Position numbers and translations under genes: made by a program
Origin: Gracilariopsis chorda
Lineage: Eukaryota > Rhodophyta > Florideophyceae > Gracilariales > Gracilariaceae
DNA: 47,351 nucleotides
NCBI GenBank assembly: GCA_003194525.1
Contig: NBIV01000400.1
Location: 1-47,351, forward strand
Direction: 5' to 3'
Shown here: piece after piece, positions 31,147 through 42,061 of the stretch
How the letters are laid out: every line of letters starts with the position of its first letter
Position numbering within the stretch: the first letter of the stretch is position 1
The notes under the pieces: generated by a model
Seen by the model: only the letters and a program-made list of their open reading frames with translations
Databases searched by the model: none
Told to the model about the DNA's origin: nothing

Positions 31147-32580
31147 TTGACGTGCTTTCAAGTCTACCTTATCGAAATGCTACGAACAACTGCGGCAAAA
31201 CATGTAACCGAGTCCATAGAGCCTTCAGAAAGGCCAAACAATTTACTCCATGTACAAACAACAGCGTCTAATAATCCTGGCCTCCATATAAGCACAAAAC
31301 AGATCAAAAATCGGTGTCGCTTCAGCGCAAACGACGACCTCATAATTGCGAAAAAGGTAGCTGCTTCAAAAGCTCACATTGCACCCAATGGCAAAACGCG
31401 AGAAGGTTTTGAGATAGAAGCTGATAAGGTGAATGGAACTAAACGTCTTAAACACGCAGTAACATGGAAACTTGTGCAGGCTCGCTACAAACGTTTGCAA
31501 GATAGACTCACCCATCGGGATGCGATTGAAGCCAGATTAAGTGGAGTTGGCAGTGAGATCGGCGAGCTTGACGAATTGGCAAGCATGATGAAAGAAGCTG
31601 GTGACGATTTTCTGCAAGCGCGAAAGGAAAAGGGTCAAATGCAAGAAGACCTCAATGAATAGGAGAAAAGAAGTGGAGCACTTATTAGAAAAAGAGCAAC
31701 AAGAAGGCGTGAGTCAGAGGAGAGAAGTGATGGAAGCGATGAAGAAAAAAGCGAAATACCATCGAAGAAAGTGTAAGCAAGTCGCTCTTTATCATCGCCA
31801 TCTCTTGATGATGAAATTGCATCTTTTACAGCCGCTATAAAGCGCGACGATGCTCGTCGTTTGAAGCTAGAAAGGAAGAGATTAAAGTTAGAACATGAAC
31901 GGTTCGAAGCAGCCAAGGAAGAGAGAGTTTTTGATCGATGGGAGCGCAAGCGTGAGGTCGAGGAAGCTCAAAAGCTGGATTTGCAGAAAATTTAAAAGAT
32001 GATGGATGTCACCAAAGGTTTCCAAGCTGTTTTACTTACTATAAAAACGACAACCGACGCAAATAATGATCATGCGAAAGACCCAGCGCATCGGCTACGC
32101 GCTCTTCAAATAAAGTGAAAACAAGTCACTCTTTATCATCTCCATCTGTTGGTGATGGAACTTCATCGTTTACTGCCGCTATAGAGCACGGCGACGATCG
32201 TCGTTTGAAGCTAGAAAGGGATTGATTAAAGATAGAACGTGAACGGTTCGAAGCAGCAGAGAAAGACAAAGTTCTTCATCGACAGGAGCGCAAGCATGAG
32301 TGCGAGGAAGCTCAAAAGCTGGATTTGCAGAAGTTTCAAATGATGGTGGATGTCATCAGAGGTTCACAAGCTGTTCCAGCTACTAGAGAAACGACAACCG
32401 ACGCAAATAATGACCATGCAGGTAACAAGGATGGGCCCAGCGCATCGGCTACGCTCTCATCAAATAAAGTAAAAGCACGTCGCTCTTTATCATCCCCATC
32501 TGTTGATGATGAAAGTGTATCGTTTGCTGCCGCTATAGAGCGCGGCAAAGCGCGTCGCTTGAAGCTAGAAGAGTGTAGAT
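31147..32580 (+). pseudogene. Second Harbinger partner protein, Myb-like, with internal tandem repeats
   Basis: A Myb/SANT-like helical domain is legible in the first segment (RFSANDDLIIAKKVAASKAH, then VTWKLVQARYKRLQDRLTHR, about 31318-31520), followed by a long charged helix (31540-31662). Frame breaks then lead into a repeated module coding SLSSPSLDDEIASFTAAIKR, ARRLKLER and FEAAKEER then AQKLDLQK. Modules begin at 31783, 32127 and 32481. Stops and shifts show decay. This domain type pairs with PIF/Harbinger transposases, and the matching transposase lies directly downstream on the opposite strand (32683-33727), the same convergent layout as the intact element at 26.3-29.0 kb. Confidence 0.6.
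31783..32575. repeat. Direct tandem repeats of about 344-354 bp inside a coding region
   Basis: The motif c[ga]ctctttatcat is found at 31783, 32127 and 32481, followed each time by matching text (tgatgatgaaa..., gccgctata, cgtcgtttgaagctagaa). Periods are therefore 344 and 354 bp, and the third unit is truncated near 32575. The unit encodes a basic, charged coiled-coil module. Confidence 0.8.
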
Positions 32581-32682
32581 TATGCTCGCTAAGGCTTTGC
32601 TCGTCGCTCGGCTCCTCGCGCAGCCTCTGTTGGCTGCGGACTTTCCGCTCGCCTCTGCGCTGGGTTCTTAACACAATCCGTG

Positions 32683-33727
32683 CTACCCACGAAAGACGAG
32701 ATAGGCTTGCAGGGAGGGTGGAGGGCAGTGAAAGTAGTGTGATATTTGGTTTCCATGGAGGCATGACCGTAAGTTATGCAAAAGTAGAGAGGCAAGATAA
32801 AGAGAACCGACTGGCGCTTGTAGGACACGACGTTTGCGTCTGAAATCGGTTGTGCTCCAGTATGTCTTCATTTCTTTAAAAGCCCATTCAACATTTATGC
32901 ATCGAGATGACATTGCGGTGTTGAAAACGCGCTGATCGGCATTTAGTTGCAATTCTTGAAATGGAACTTGAAGGTAGTTTCTCTCGCTGTATCCACTATG
33001 GCCGTATATGCAATACTGCACAAAAGCGCAGTGCAGCGCGTTTTCCAATTTTTTCGTCCATTTCGGACCGAGCATACAGCGTCCAGTCATGTCTTCTACC
33101 TTTCACCGGCCCATACGCCTGAAGCATAGCACCATAGGGTGTAGTAACAGCTTAAAACTTCAGAGCATGTCTTCGTTTTTGTCCATTGTATACAATATTT
33201 TGGAGTCCTTCATCATCAGGACGAGCAATTTTCCACACAGTTCCATCAATAAATCCAATGCAGTTGTGTAACGCATAGCTTCTATTCCAAACTGCTGCCA
33301 ACCATGGGGTGGCATGTTGGTGTATATACTCCGGATGTAATTGGCCGGTGATTAAGTTTTTGTGCTCATCTAAAAAAGAATCTATCCCTTCCCAAAAGAT
33401 TTTACTGAGCTGAGATGCATGTTTGCGAAACATTACTTCGCGGTCTGTCCATCTGTATGGCGTAGCAAGCCTACTGAGTATAATGCAAGTTGTAAGAAGG
33501 GAGTTTGTTTTGTAGCGGTTGCGTGCTGTTTTGTATATAGATGGTGAACATATGACGCTTGTTAGTGTGACTACGTCTGCTTTGAGAAATCGAAAGTTCA
33601 GTAAGCATGTTTGATCAGTCATAGAAGAAAACACGTTGTCAAATGTTGTTGCTGATATGAGATTGATTTTTGAGTATGGCTTGCAATTAGTTGCTGTAGT
33701 ATCGACGATACTGAAGTACAGCTTTTA
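32683..33727 (-). pseudogene. Second PIF/Harbinger-type transposase, decayed
   Basis: The minus-strand order is an N-terminal FRFLKADVVTLTSVI then LSRLATPYRW, then CIGFIDGTVWKIARPD (first Asp, about 33240), YNGQKRRHALKF, and, beyond an in-frame TAA, VTTPYGAMLQAYGPVKGRRHDW (second Asp, about 33095; cited here with its neighbouring segment). A frame change near 33000 leads to NVEWAFKEMKTYWSTTDFRR (catalytic Glu, about 32870) and LYLASLLLHNLRSCLHG. The TAA after KF most likely replaced a Gln codon. This is a decayed member of the same superfamily as the intact transposase at 26.3 kb, but not a close copy. Confidence 0.8.
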
Positions 33728-35822
33728 GTAGCAGGTAGGATGAATTGGTAGCTGTAGTCCTTCGACTTTGCAGTGGTTTCTTTGTTATTGATGCCCATTG
33801 GTTCTTTCGATACAAAGAAATTCTTTTTGTATGACTTCTGGGTGAGGCTGACAAGATCATGTTGGTACGGCCGCCATATTTGTTACTGAAGAAATGCCTG
33901 CTGCGTAAGATCCTGTGAGCACCGTTACTTTATGCAGTTCTGGTTTTGAGTATTTTGTGAAGCAATACTGAATTCATAACGAATCTCTCTTTGCGTTAAT
34001 TCACTATTACGGCATTGTTGTAGAATTTAACTGTAAATGGTAGCTTTTCTTTGTCTAGCATGCTAAACTCTATTCACGTAAAGGTCCTCGGAAAGAAAGA
34101 TTTTCTCTGTCCCGTAGTACCGATCTCTATTGATGTCCCCGGAGTGTAGCCGATGACTGCTGCTTACTCTCACCTGGCAGCAGTCGTGTTGCGCTCACTA
34201 CCTACTATCTCGGAACATGGAAAGATCGGCACTGAGCTTGTATGGGAAGAGCGGTATTTCTAGCCACGCTAGTCAAACACGTGCAAGAAGAAATGCCTGT
34301 AGTTTGGTTCATGGATGAGAAGAGGAGATAATACCTTCAAACATGACTTATGGATATTAGAAAAGGGTCTAAAGTGATCATGGAAAGGTTAGTACATACA
34401 ATCCTCGTTCTCCGTGCGTTCAATATCCAATGAGCATTGCCTGAACAAAAACGAGCTAAATAAAGGCTGGGTAGTGATTTATTTCATTAGTCTACGCATT
34501 TTTAAATACTATTGATGAGGGTGTGATGGGCGACAACTTGTATAAAAGTAATAGAAAGTAAAGCAACTCACAAGGGCAAGAACCTCGAAGATGTAAAACA
34601 GAATTTCTGTCAAAGTAACACCCTGTCTTTCGAATATTAGCGTGTGAGATCGGCGTTACTAAGTTGTGACTGAAACATGCAGGTACGAAAATAAACATGG
34701 GATTTCACCATAGTTGCACAAACAGATGCAGGAGAAGGTGAGGAGTTTGTGAGCATTCGATTTCGCCAAGGCAGGCAAAGGCAAAAGGTAAGAGGTGAGC
34801 GAGAGTGGGCTTAAATACAAGCTATGTGTCTGTTACCAACATTTACAAGTTAGTATTACGTTATCAAATAACTTATGGATGTACCATACGTCTCCCTGAA
34901 TCCACTGTCGGTTGAGACAGACACTTCGAGTGGCTTTATTACCGATATTTAAATACAATTCTTCCGACAGGTTTATATCTCGGAAAGCACGAGCAATGTC
35001 CTAAGAGAAAGTAAAGACAACTCTCTGCTCCCAGGACAAAGGAGGAGAGAAGCAGCTTTTCGGTTGCTGAGTGCAGACCACTGAGGGGAGCTCAAAGAGA
35101 CCGTAGTCTATCATCAAATGTCTCTGGCCCTCTACCCAGGCCAGCCGTGATCCCTTCGGCCCTAGGTATTCTCGGAAAGGGGCCGCCACTTCTGTCCTTC
35201 GGTTTGGGGGAGGTACTAAAGAGCACGGCGAGCATTGCAATTCGCAAAGTACTTATTGAGCGCAGCGGCGGGTCTTTTTGCAGCCACTACCTCTCTGTTT
35301 GCTTCCATGATGGTTACACGTTCGGTATCAAATGGCACCAGCTGTCCAAATAACTAAAACCAAAGATGAAGGTGATAGGCCAGAGTTTTGTGGTGCAAGC
35401 CTTTCTGAGCAGTACTCTCCGTAACTAAAGTCCAAGAAATGGGACAAAAAATGCAAAATTTGCTTCCAAATTCCTGTGACGACACCAGAACACTCAAAGC
35501 CTTCCGATCGAGACAAAATATGCGAACTCATATAAATGGTTTAAAGGATATAGTGTGAGAAAGAGAGGTCCTTTCATAATCGAAAGAACGTTGATATGCA
35601 TTACAAGAATATCAACCAACTATCAATTTAAATCTTACTCTCTGTTTTAATCTCCATTTCAACAACAGAAATTCTGAAACGAAATGTACCGCAAAACAAA
35701 CAAAACTGAAACAAGTTGCCACGTAGAAATGGCCAAAAAATCTGTCCCATCGTTCCAGTTGTCTCAATTTGCGGCAAACGACTATGGCTTCTTCCTTGGG
35801 TCCATCCGCTCTGTATCAATAG
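33728..35822. other. About 2.1 kb without a recognised gene
   Basis: All frames are short and lack motifs. A weak plus-strand run near 35440-35530 includes KKWDKKCKICFQIP then TPEHSKPSDRDKICELI, with a CxxC pair that might be a zinc-binding fragment; no family could be named. Confidence 0.5.
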
Positions 35823-35825
35823 TTT

Positions 35826-36224
35826 CAAGAAGTCCTACTCGAAAGGTTCAAATATGGACGTTCTTACCATCAAAGTGCTGAGAAGTACGAAATACCATGG
35901 TACGGCATACGTTATACTTATAAGAAATGGCTCAGCGAACCAAATGATCTCATACTAATGTCAGCGAAACAGATATGTCTTAAAATGAACCGACTAGGCA
36001 GGCCAAAATTGTTTTCTGACAATGAAGAACATGAAATCTCGAAAATAGTGCATATGTGAGCCAATAACAACACACTTCTGGCAACCATCTATCTCGCTGA
36101 GCATGCTGCATATAACATCTCGACTCTTTCACTCTACCGCTCACAAAAAATCAACTTTGTTAACAACCGCCCGCATGAAAAATGGGTTAGGTTGTTCTGT
36201 AAATGGCATGATTTAAAGTTTCAA
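35826..36224 (+). pseudogene. pogo/Tigger-like transposase DNA-binding fragment
   Basis: The frame reads EVLLERFKYGRSYHQSAEKY then EIPWYGIRYTYKKWL, then LGRPKLFSDNEEHEISKIV. The first segment is a psq-type helix-turn-helix (G-x-S-x-x-x-AA-x-x-Y-x-IP pattern), and GRP-x-LF then EE-x-E-I is the typical start of the second CENP-B-like HTH of pogo/Tigger/Fot transposases. An in-frame TGA follows HM at about 36056. The DDE catalytic domain is absent, so this is only the DNA-binding half. Confidence 0.55.
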
Positions 36225-36690
36225 TAAATTCAGAGCATAGAATGCCACCGCATCGCAACTGTTACCCAGGCGAGTACTATGCGTCTTATGGCATTTCTAA
36301 ATGCAATAATGAAGAAGTGTAGTGTGATGAAATGCCAATGAGCTGGTGAGCACCAAAAGACGTTTGGGATGTTTCTTTGTTATAGGAAAACTGAATTGGG
36401 TAGAGCCTTCTCAGAGATGACAAAACTATGTCGTGTCGTAAGCCCGTGGCCGCCAGTCGCGACTGGTGCAGAGACGTTCAGGCAAACATCGGGTCTCAGA
36501 AAAGACGGCGTGTGTCAGTGAGTGTCTTTGAGAGAGATGAGGTGTCCTCGTAAGTGATACGTGCAGTAATGGGTTACGGGAAGCGGGAAAGTCCGCCTGT
36601 AAACGGAAAAAACGAAGGGAGTAAGTCAAAAACGCAGAGACGGAGGTGAACAGAAGTGCCGCCAAGTAACCATTATACAAAGACAAGAGT
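36225..36690. other. No gene seen
   Basis: No coherent frame. The region leads into the hairpin repeats at 36.7 kb. Confidence 0.5.
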
Positions 36691-36696
36691 AAGAAG

Positions 36697-36897
36697 GGCC
36701 TTCGGCCCTAGCACTCTTTCCTGCAGTAGTGAAGTCTGCATCTTGCCTGTCGGGAAGAGTGGTAGCGCCGCCCTACCAAACTTTCCTGCAGTTGTGATAT
36801 CTACATCTTGCCTGCAGGAAAGAGTGGTAGGGTCGCTCTACCATTCATTGCTGCAGTTGTGACGTCTGCATCTTGCTTGCAGGAAAGAGTGATAGGA
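36697..36897. repeat. Three tandem 65-bp units, each forming a hairpin
   Basis: Units start at 36716, 36781 and about 36846 (period exactly 65 bp). Each contains an inverted repeat of the form ctttcctgcag ... ctgcaggaaag; in unit 2 the arms are 36781-36791 and 36812-36822 (perfect, 20-nt loop). A small gggccttcggccc hairpin (about 36697) precedes the array. Confidence 0.85.
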
Positions 36898-36925
36898 CCG
36901 GAGCTTGAGCGGTGAAAAACCTGAG

Positions 36926-37115
36926 AATCAAACGTTTTGGTTGTCCAAAACGTTTGATTATCATTGGTGCAAAGAGTTGGCGTACCAAAAGGCTCAAAAA
37001 ATGAACATGAAGCACGATTTTGGGTGCTGGCGCAGTTTGCGCCAAAATAACGAAATCGTGCATTTTACTTATTTTTTAAGGGGTGCGAAGGTCGTTGTCG
37101 CACAAATCCTTAGAT
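36926..37115. repeat. Cluster of three stem-loops
   Basis: A perfect 15-bp stem with a 4-nt loop occupies 36926-36959 (aatcaaacgttttgg / ccaaaacgtttgatt). A nested stem follows: gcacgattt/aaatcgtgc (37012-37020 with 37053-37061) enclosing ggcgca/tgcgcc (37029-37043). A short tgcga/tcgca stem lies at about 37086-37106. A T-rich tract (about 37066-37079) separates the last two. It lies just beyond the truncated 3' end of Helitron copy A. It could encode a structured RNA or be the end of another element. Confidence 0.7.
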
Positions 37116-37122
37116 AGATTAG

Positions 37123-40100
37123 ACAAGTGGAAGCGGCCTTCGGCCGCGGGCGGCGCTGCGCGCCGCGGTGGAGGAGTGATAAACAGCGGTGAGGAAAAAA
37201 GAGGGTGGAGAAAGCAAAAGCAGAAAAGCAAGTAGTTTAGTTCAATGAAAGAAGAATGCAAGAGATATGATTACGGTTGTGGAGGGATGCAGAACTGAAT
37301 GGCTTCAGGCAGCACTGGGTTGGCGATGGGAACAGGCATGGGATGAATTGTGTGCGCATTCTCGGGTGTAAGCTGCGGATCATGCAGGAGCAGCACATGG
37401 TCGTTCTTTCGAACGCGCGACAATGCGACATACAACTGACCTGCGCAGAAGAAGTTGGATCGTACATCCACAACCAAGCCATCCAACGTCTTTCCCTGTC
37501 CTTTGTGAACGGTAGCTGCAAACGCGAGACGAATGGGAAACTGCCTTCGAATCATGCGAATATCTGCGAAAGAAAACTCGAAGTCGATACGATGCAGGAG
37601 CTGTCGTTCGAGCACCTGTCTGTTCTCGTCGAAACGAGCCACCTGCATCGTAAATTGATCGACACGCACGACTACGAACAGCTTTCCGTTGACCACAGCG
37701 GGATGCAGCACGTTCCGAATGACCATAACTGGCACACCAATCTTCAAGTCCAAGTTATGAGGCGGTACTCCAGTAGGCTCATACTGATATGCAAACTCGG
37801 GGACGATAGAACTGGCAAAGCCAGACTCTGGGTTCTGTCCACGAACAGGTTGCACGGTTGTCGCTGACGGAAGAGTGAAGCGCTCACCAGGAAACAGATC
37901 TAGCGCTGCCGCATTATGTTCGTCGACCAACTGATTTGTGGAGGCAATGAGCATTTTGCTGAGATCCACATCCTCCTTGCGTCGTGTTGTGAGCCACTTC
38001 CACAGGAATTGGTAGGCGTTTTGCATGCCACCGGTAGATCTGAGTGGTATTGGAGCGTTGTTGGATATTGTGTTTCGTATCCAAACTTGCACCGCCCAGC
38101 GCGATTCCGGCAATAGGTGGAGTGGCGGTGCCTGTGCATGGAACGAATGAGAGCACGCAACGCGTCGTCTTCGCCTGGAAGGGGAAGTTCTGCACGAAAG
38201 AGCTCGTCGATCACATCAACGTCTTCAATCACGCCTCCTTCGAGCCACACGAGCATGTGGTGATGAGGCACATTGCGCTCTTGAAACTCGAGCTTTGATG
38301 CAAGCCCCAGGCACTTCAATCCAAAGATCTGCTCCGAGTTCTTCTCCAAATCCTTCATGAAGTCGTTTGCGTACTGGTTGTACACCCTTGCAATCAGATC
38401 CGGTCGGTCAAACGGTCGAGGGCGGTTACTTTGTGCCGTAAATGCGCCACGATTGGTGGTGTCCATCCCAAGACGCTGGATGTCCTCTCGCCAGATGTTC
38501 ATGGTGATTGTAATGAACAGAGAAGGCGGTCCTCTCCGCGCCACGATCGCCTGTACATCCATGCGCTTGTTCTTCCAGTATGCTGCTGAGTTGACCGAGT
38601 CATCGGGCAGAAAGATGCGTCCCATTAGCACGAACTGGGATTGTGGCACGTGACCGGTTTGCTGTTGTGCTTGCTGCATTTCTTGCTCTTGTACAATGCG
38701 TGCCCGTTGTTCTCTTTCCAGGAAACGCAGTCGCATGTCCTCAATGTTTGTGTGCGTGCGAAGCATCCACATCTGCATCAACGGTCCACTGTTCAGAAGG
38801 ATGTTGTCTGAGTACAGTCGTCTCTTCGCGTTCTCAGCCCAGGTGAGCTTTCGGAGCTTCCACTCGTTGACGCTGAGACCTGAGATTTGCTGTGTTGAGT
38901 TCTTTGCCTCCAGAAACACGCCGATGTCAAACGGTTCGTGCTGATCTCCGTACGGGTAGAGAAGAGGAAAAGTGCCCTTCTCTGCCATTTTGGATGCCGG
39001 TTTTAGAAGGCGGTACCGCACTTGCGCATGGTTTGCGGCATTCGCAGTCGCCCCATCTCCAGCATTAGCAGCAGCACCACCAGTCAATATGGCGTGCTCT
39101 TCTGTTACAGTTCCTTCTACCAAGCGCGGTACTTGAGACTCCACTCGGTACAGGCCAGTTGGATCCACGACGAGCGTTCTCATCATGGTTGGCCCGCCAC
39201 CAGGAGCATCTTCAGGGAGAGGCCCAGCACCTGCGTGAGGAGCACTGACTGTGGCACTTCGGGTTCCTTCGTAACCACGTACGACTACTCCCTCTTCTGC
39301 TGCCTGCATGCTGATATCGACGGCGGTATCTGCATTTTGTTGTTGTTGTTGCGTGCTAAGCATGGATCGGTACCGCTCACGCACCACGTCTGGCTTGGGC
39401 TGGATCACATCGTACAACTTGGGCACGATGTCTCGTACGTTGATGTCTTGAATGAACGCACGCAAATTGGCACGCGTATAGTGAGAGGGATCTAAGGAAG
39501 GCGGACCGGTACCCCACAAAAAGCTGTAGCGCGTGTTGTTCTGGTTCTGCGCGGGCAGAGCGAGAGATGCGTTGCCCTCAAGTCTGAGAAAGGAGGGACC
39601 GCCTCCCGTCACATACGACATGTCCATGAGCGCTTGCGTCGTCGCGAAGAGCGTATTCAAGTTGAGGAAATGGCTGTGGAAGGCTCTCAGGCTATAAAGA
39701 CTGCGAACCAACTCACTGCTATGCCTTCTGCGGAACGTGACGCCCCATCCTGACATTCTTTTCATTCCACAGCACACTCCAGTGACCTCTGTGCCAAGCA
39801 AAACACAGCCGCAATACTTGCAGCTATGTATTTTCAATGTCCAGTCCGCGTACGGGCAGGAGGAGAGCGTGTGTGAGTGTTCGCCGCATCTTCCGCATCG
39901 CCTTTGACCTGCAGTGCGAAGCGTCTCAAACTCCGGCACGCTTGCACGGATGGCCGGATCATTCCTCGCCTGAGCTGCCACGGAATCCCACGCATAGTAC
40001 ACGCGATAGAGTCCTCGATCAGGACGCCCAGCACAGTGCATGACCGTCATATCAAGCTGTTGCTGTGGCTGATGCTGCGGCTGGTGTGAGGGAGCCGGTG

Positions 40101-40860
40101 TGATCTCATCCGCTTCCACCTCCATCGGAATGGACATCTGTTGTTCTTCCTGTTCAGCTTGTGGCAACGCAGGCTGCGGCGGCGGGTGTGAGGGAGCCGG
40201 GGTGATCTCATCCTCTTCCACTTCCATCGGGACTGGCATCTGTTCTTCCTCTTGTTCAGCTTGTGGCAGAGCAGGCTGCTGTGATGGCGGTGGCTGTGAG
40301 GGAGCAGGGATGATCTCATCCTCTTCCAATTCCATTGCAATAGGCATCTGTTCTGCAGGCATCAGTGGGAGAGGGGGAGGCATCGGAGGCGGTGGAATGT
40401 GACTTGGAAGGCCTCTCACAAACTCCAGAAATCCAGGAATTGGGCACGATGTTGGTAGATCTGTGGCAGGGGACCCACTGGCTCCAGCGGCGCTTGTGCT
40501 AACTGCTACTGCAACCGAAGTAGGTGCAGGAGTAATTTCGTCTTCTTCAACCACTGGAACAATAGGTCCTTGAACGTGTGCTCCGCTCTCATTTACTCCC
40601 AACTCATCTGGAGATGGAGGAGCTGGTTCTCTTCGGGGTCTTCCAGCTCCTGCCCGTGCTCCACCACTGCCGACGCGACGACCACCAGCGTTTTGCCTTG
40701 AACCGCCTGCGTTCAACCTCGCACCTCCAGAATTGTCTCTGGCACCTCCACAATTGTCTCTGGCACCTCCCGAGTTAGATCGGATGCCACCAGAGTTCAG
40801 ACGTCGCCCTCCTCTCGTCATCTCAATTTACCAAAGAAAAGAAAAACACAATTCTATGTT
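37123..40860 (-). mobile_element. Helitron copy A (internally deleted, non-autonomous)
   Basis: The element consists of the Rep/helicase frame (below) plus 3' sequence down to about 37123, where similarity to copy B stops. The conserved gggaggcg inverted repeat and the CAG/CTG tract present in copy B are therefore missing. It lies head to tail with copy B, which is upstream in element orientation. Confidence 0.85.
37271..40821 (-). pseudogene. Helitron Rep/helicase with 1,894-bp internal deletion
   Basis: The frame starts MTRGGRRLNSGG with a repeat of GGAR-N-GG units, then an acidic and proline-rich linker and a cysteine/histidine region (CGRCGEHSHTLSSC and CKYCGC). The Helitron_like_N segment (FITITMNIWREDIQRLG) and the Rep HUH motif VPHHHMLVWLEGG (about 38253-38285) follow. 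At 38063-38066 the sequence jumps to the C-terminal helicase part. Comparison with copy B shows loss of B positions 42866-44759, which include the Rep tyrosines (AYLMKYAFK) and the helicase Walker A and B boxes. The deletion length is 1 modulo 3, so the C-terminal part (37271-38113) is out of frame. It cannot be autonomous. Confidence 0.9.
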
Positions 40861-41480
40861 TTTAAACCGTTAAAAAATTTGCCAGAGTTCCAGAATAATT
40901 CCCAATAAAACACAAAGTTGAAAGTGGAAAAACTGGTTGCAGTTTGTTGCGTTGCACCCACCGGGCCTAGTCGCATGCAGCAATTAAAAACAAATTGCTG
41001 CAAGGCTTATATTTACCCGATGCAGTCGTGCGCAGCACAGGGACTGTCGACACACTCCTGTTGGATTATGACGGACGGAGTGTGCCCAGCCGGTTTTCAA
41101 GCCGTTTGATGTTTAACCCGCGTCCGGTTGTAAGGATTGGTCTGCCTTTACTCACACACCGAAGTGTGCTTTCCGGCCCCAAGAGGTACGACACGGCGGC
41201 CGCCCCGGACCCTGCACAGCAAGCTGGTATTAGGTCCGGTAAACCCTCAGACTTCCTGATCGCCGTCAAACGACCAGTATACCACAGAGGAGCACCTGAC
41301 TTTTCCCAGATCCGTGGTACTTAGTGGGTTACTCTTGTGGCGACCTGCACACGAGCTCGGCCTTGCCTAGGTCCCAGGCCAGCAAACAGTGCCCAAAGTA
41401 GCACAAGGTTACGACACTGCGCTATTGGCCAAGCCTGAATGGGATGGAAAATAGTGGTTAGGTTCAGCAAGCGAGATGCA
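40861..41480. other. 5' flank of Helitron A and inter-Helitron sequence
   Basis: No gene is supported. This would contain the promoter and 5' terminus of copy A. No TC-type 5' end could be proven without a second intact 5' flank in the window. Confidence 0.4.
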
Positions 41481-41488
41481 TTTGGCAC

Positions 41489-41626
41489 TGCGCCAGTGCA
41501 GTATATACGTCTGTTGCAGGCAAGTCTGCAATGAAACTTCAGTATACACTGCACTGGCGCAGCGCAATTTGCCACGTGTCGGAATGCACTGCACTGGCGC
41601 AGTGCAATTTGCCACGTGTCAGAATG
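41489..41626. repeat. Inverted and 40-bp tandem repeats near the 3' side of Helitron B
   Basis: The block cactgcactggcgcag[ct]gcaatttgccacgtgtc is repeated with a 40-bp period (41547 and 41587). An inverted copy, gcactgcgccagtgcagtatata (about 41489-41512), faces the first unit (about 41541-41566). The core gcactggcgcagtgc is itself a short hairpin. Confidence 0.75.
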
Positions 41627-41710
41627 AACAGGCGGGGTTTTGCTGCTTAGTGGCTGGCACTACAATTTGATTGTATTGCAAGCCATTCAGCAGCCATTGC
41701 ACAGTCAACA

Positions 41711-41856
41711 TGCAGCAGCAGCAGCTAATTAACTGAACACTTTGCTGCTGCTGCTGCTGCTGAATGTTTTTAATGGTAGGGAGGCGTTGCGCCAAATGGG
41801 CGTTTTGCATGGGCAAACGGGGGCGTGCAAGACGATTTTGTGGCGCAACGCCTCCC
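41711..41856 (-). repeat. Helitron 3' stem: CAG/CTG tract and 16-bp inverted repeat
   Basis: A perfect 16-bp inverted repeat (gggaggcgttgcgcca at 41779-41794, complement at 41841-41856, 46-nt loop) lies beside a (CAG)n...(CTG)n inverted tract (41712-41724 and 41742-41763). The older copy 1 keeps a weaker form of both (24521-24596, 24612-24660), although their sequences have diverged. Confidence 0.8.
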
Positions 41857-42061
41857 GTCAGTCAACAACACCCCCCTCATACATGTGTAAATCATTAAGA
41901 GTGGGGTGTTGAGACAAGAGGAAGCGGCCTTCGGCCGCGGGCGACGCTGCGCGCCGCGGTGGAGGAGTGATAAACAGCGGTGAGGAAAAAAGAGGGTGGA
42001 GAAAGCAAAAGCAGAAAAGCAAGTAGTTTAGTTCAATGAAAGAAGAATGCAAGAGATATGA

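Noticed and set aside
35440..35530. Zinc-finger-like CxxC fragment
   Set aside because: A single CxxC pair in a short frame with stops nearby; not enough to call a gene.
36716..36897. CRISPR-like array (three regular units)
   Set aside because: Units are contiguous 65-bp tandem repeats without distinct spacers, and the genome is eukaryotic.
39022..40402. Several open plus-strand frames opposite the Helitron genes (also 45577-47180)
   Set aside because: They are repeated only because the Helitron is repeated, and they mirror the real minus-strand gene.
41711..41763. CAG/CTG runs as a coding polyglutamine tract
   Set aside because: They lie beyond the Helitron stop codon in non-coding sequence and recur at the same place in copy 1 as a 3' structural element.
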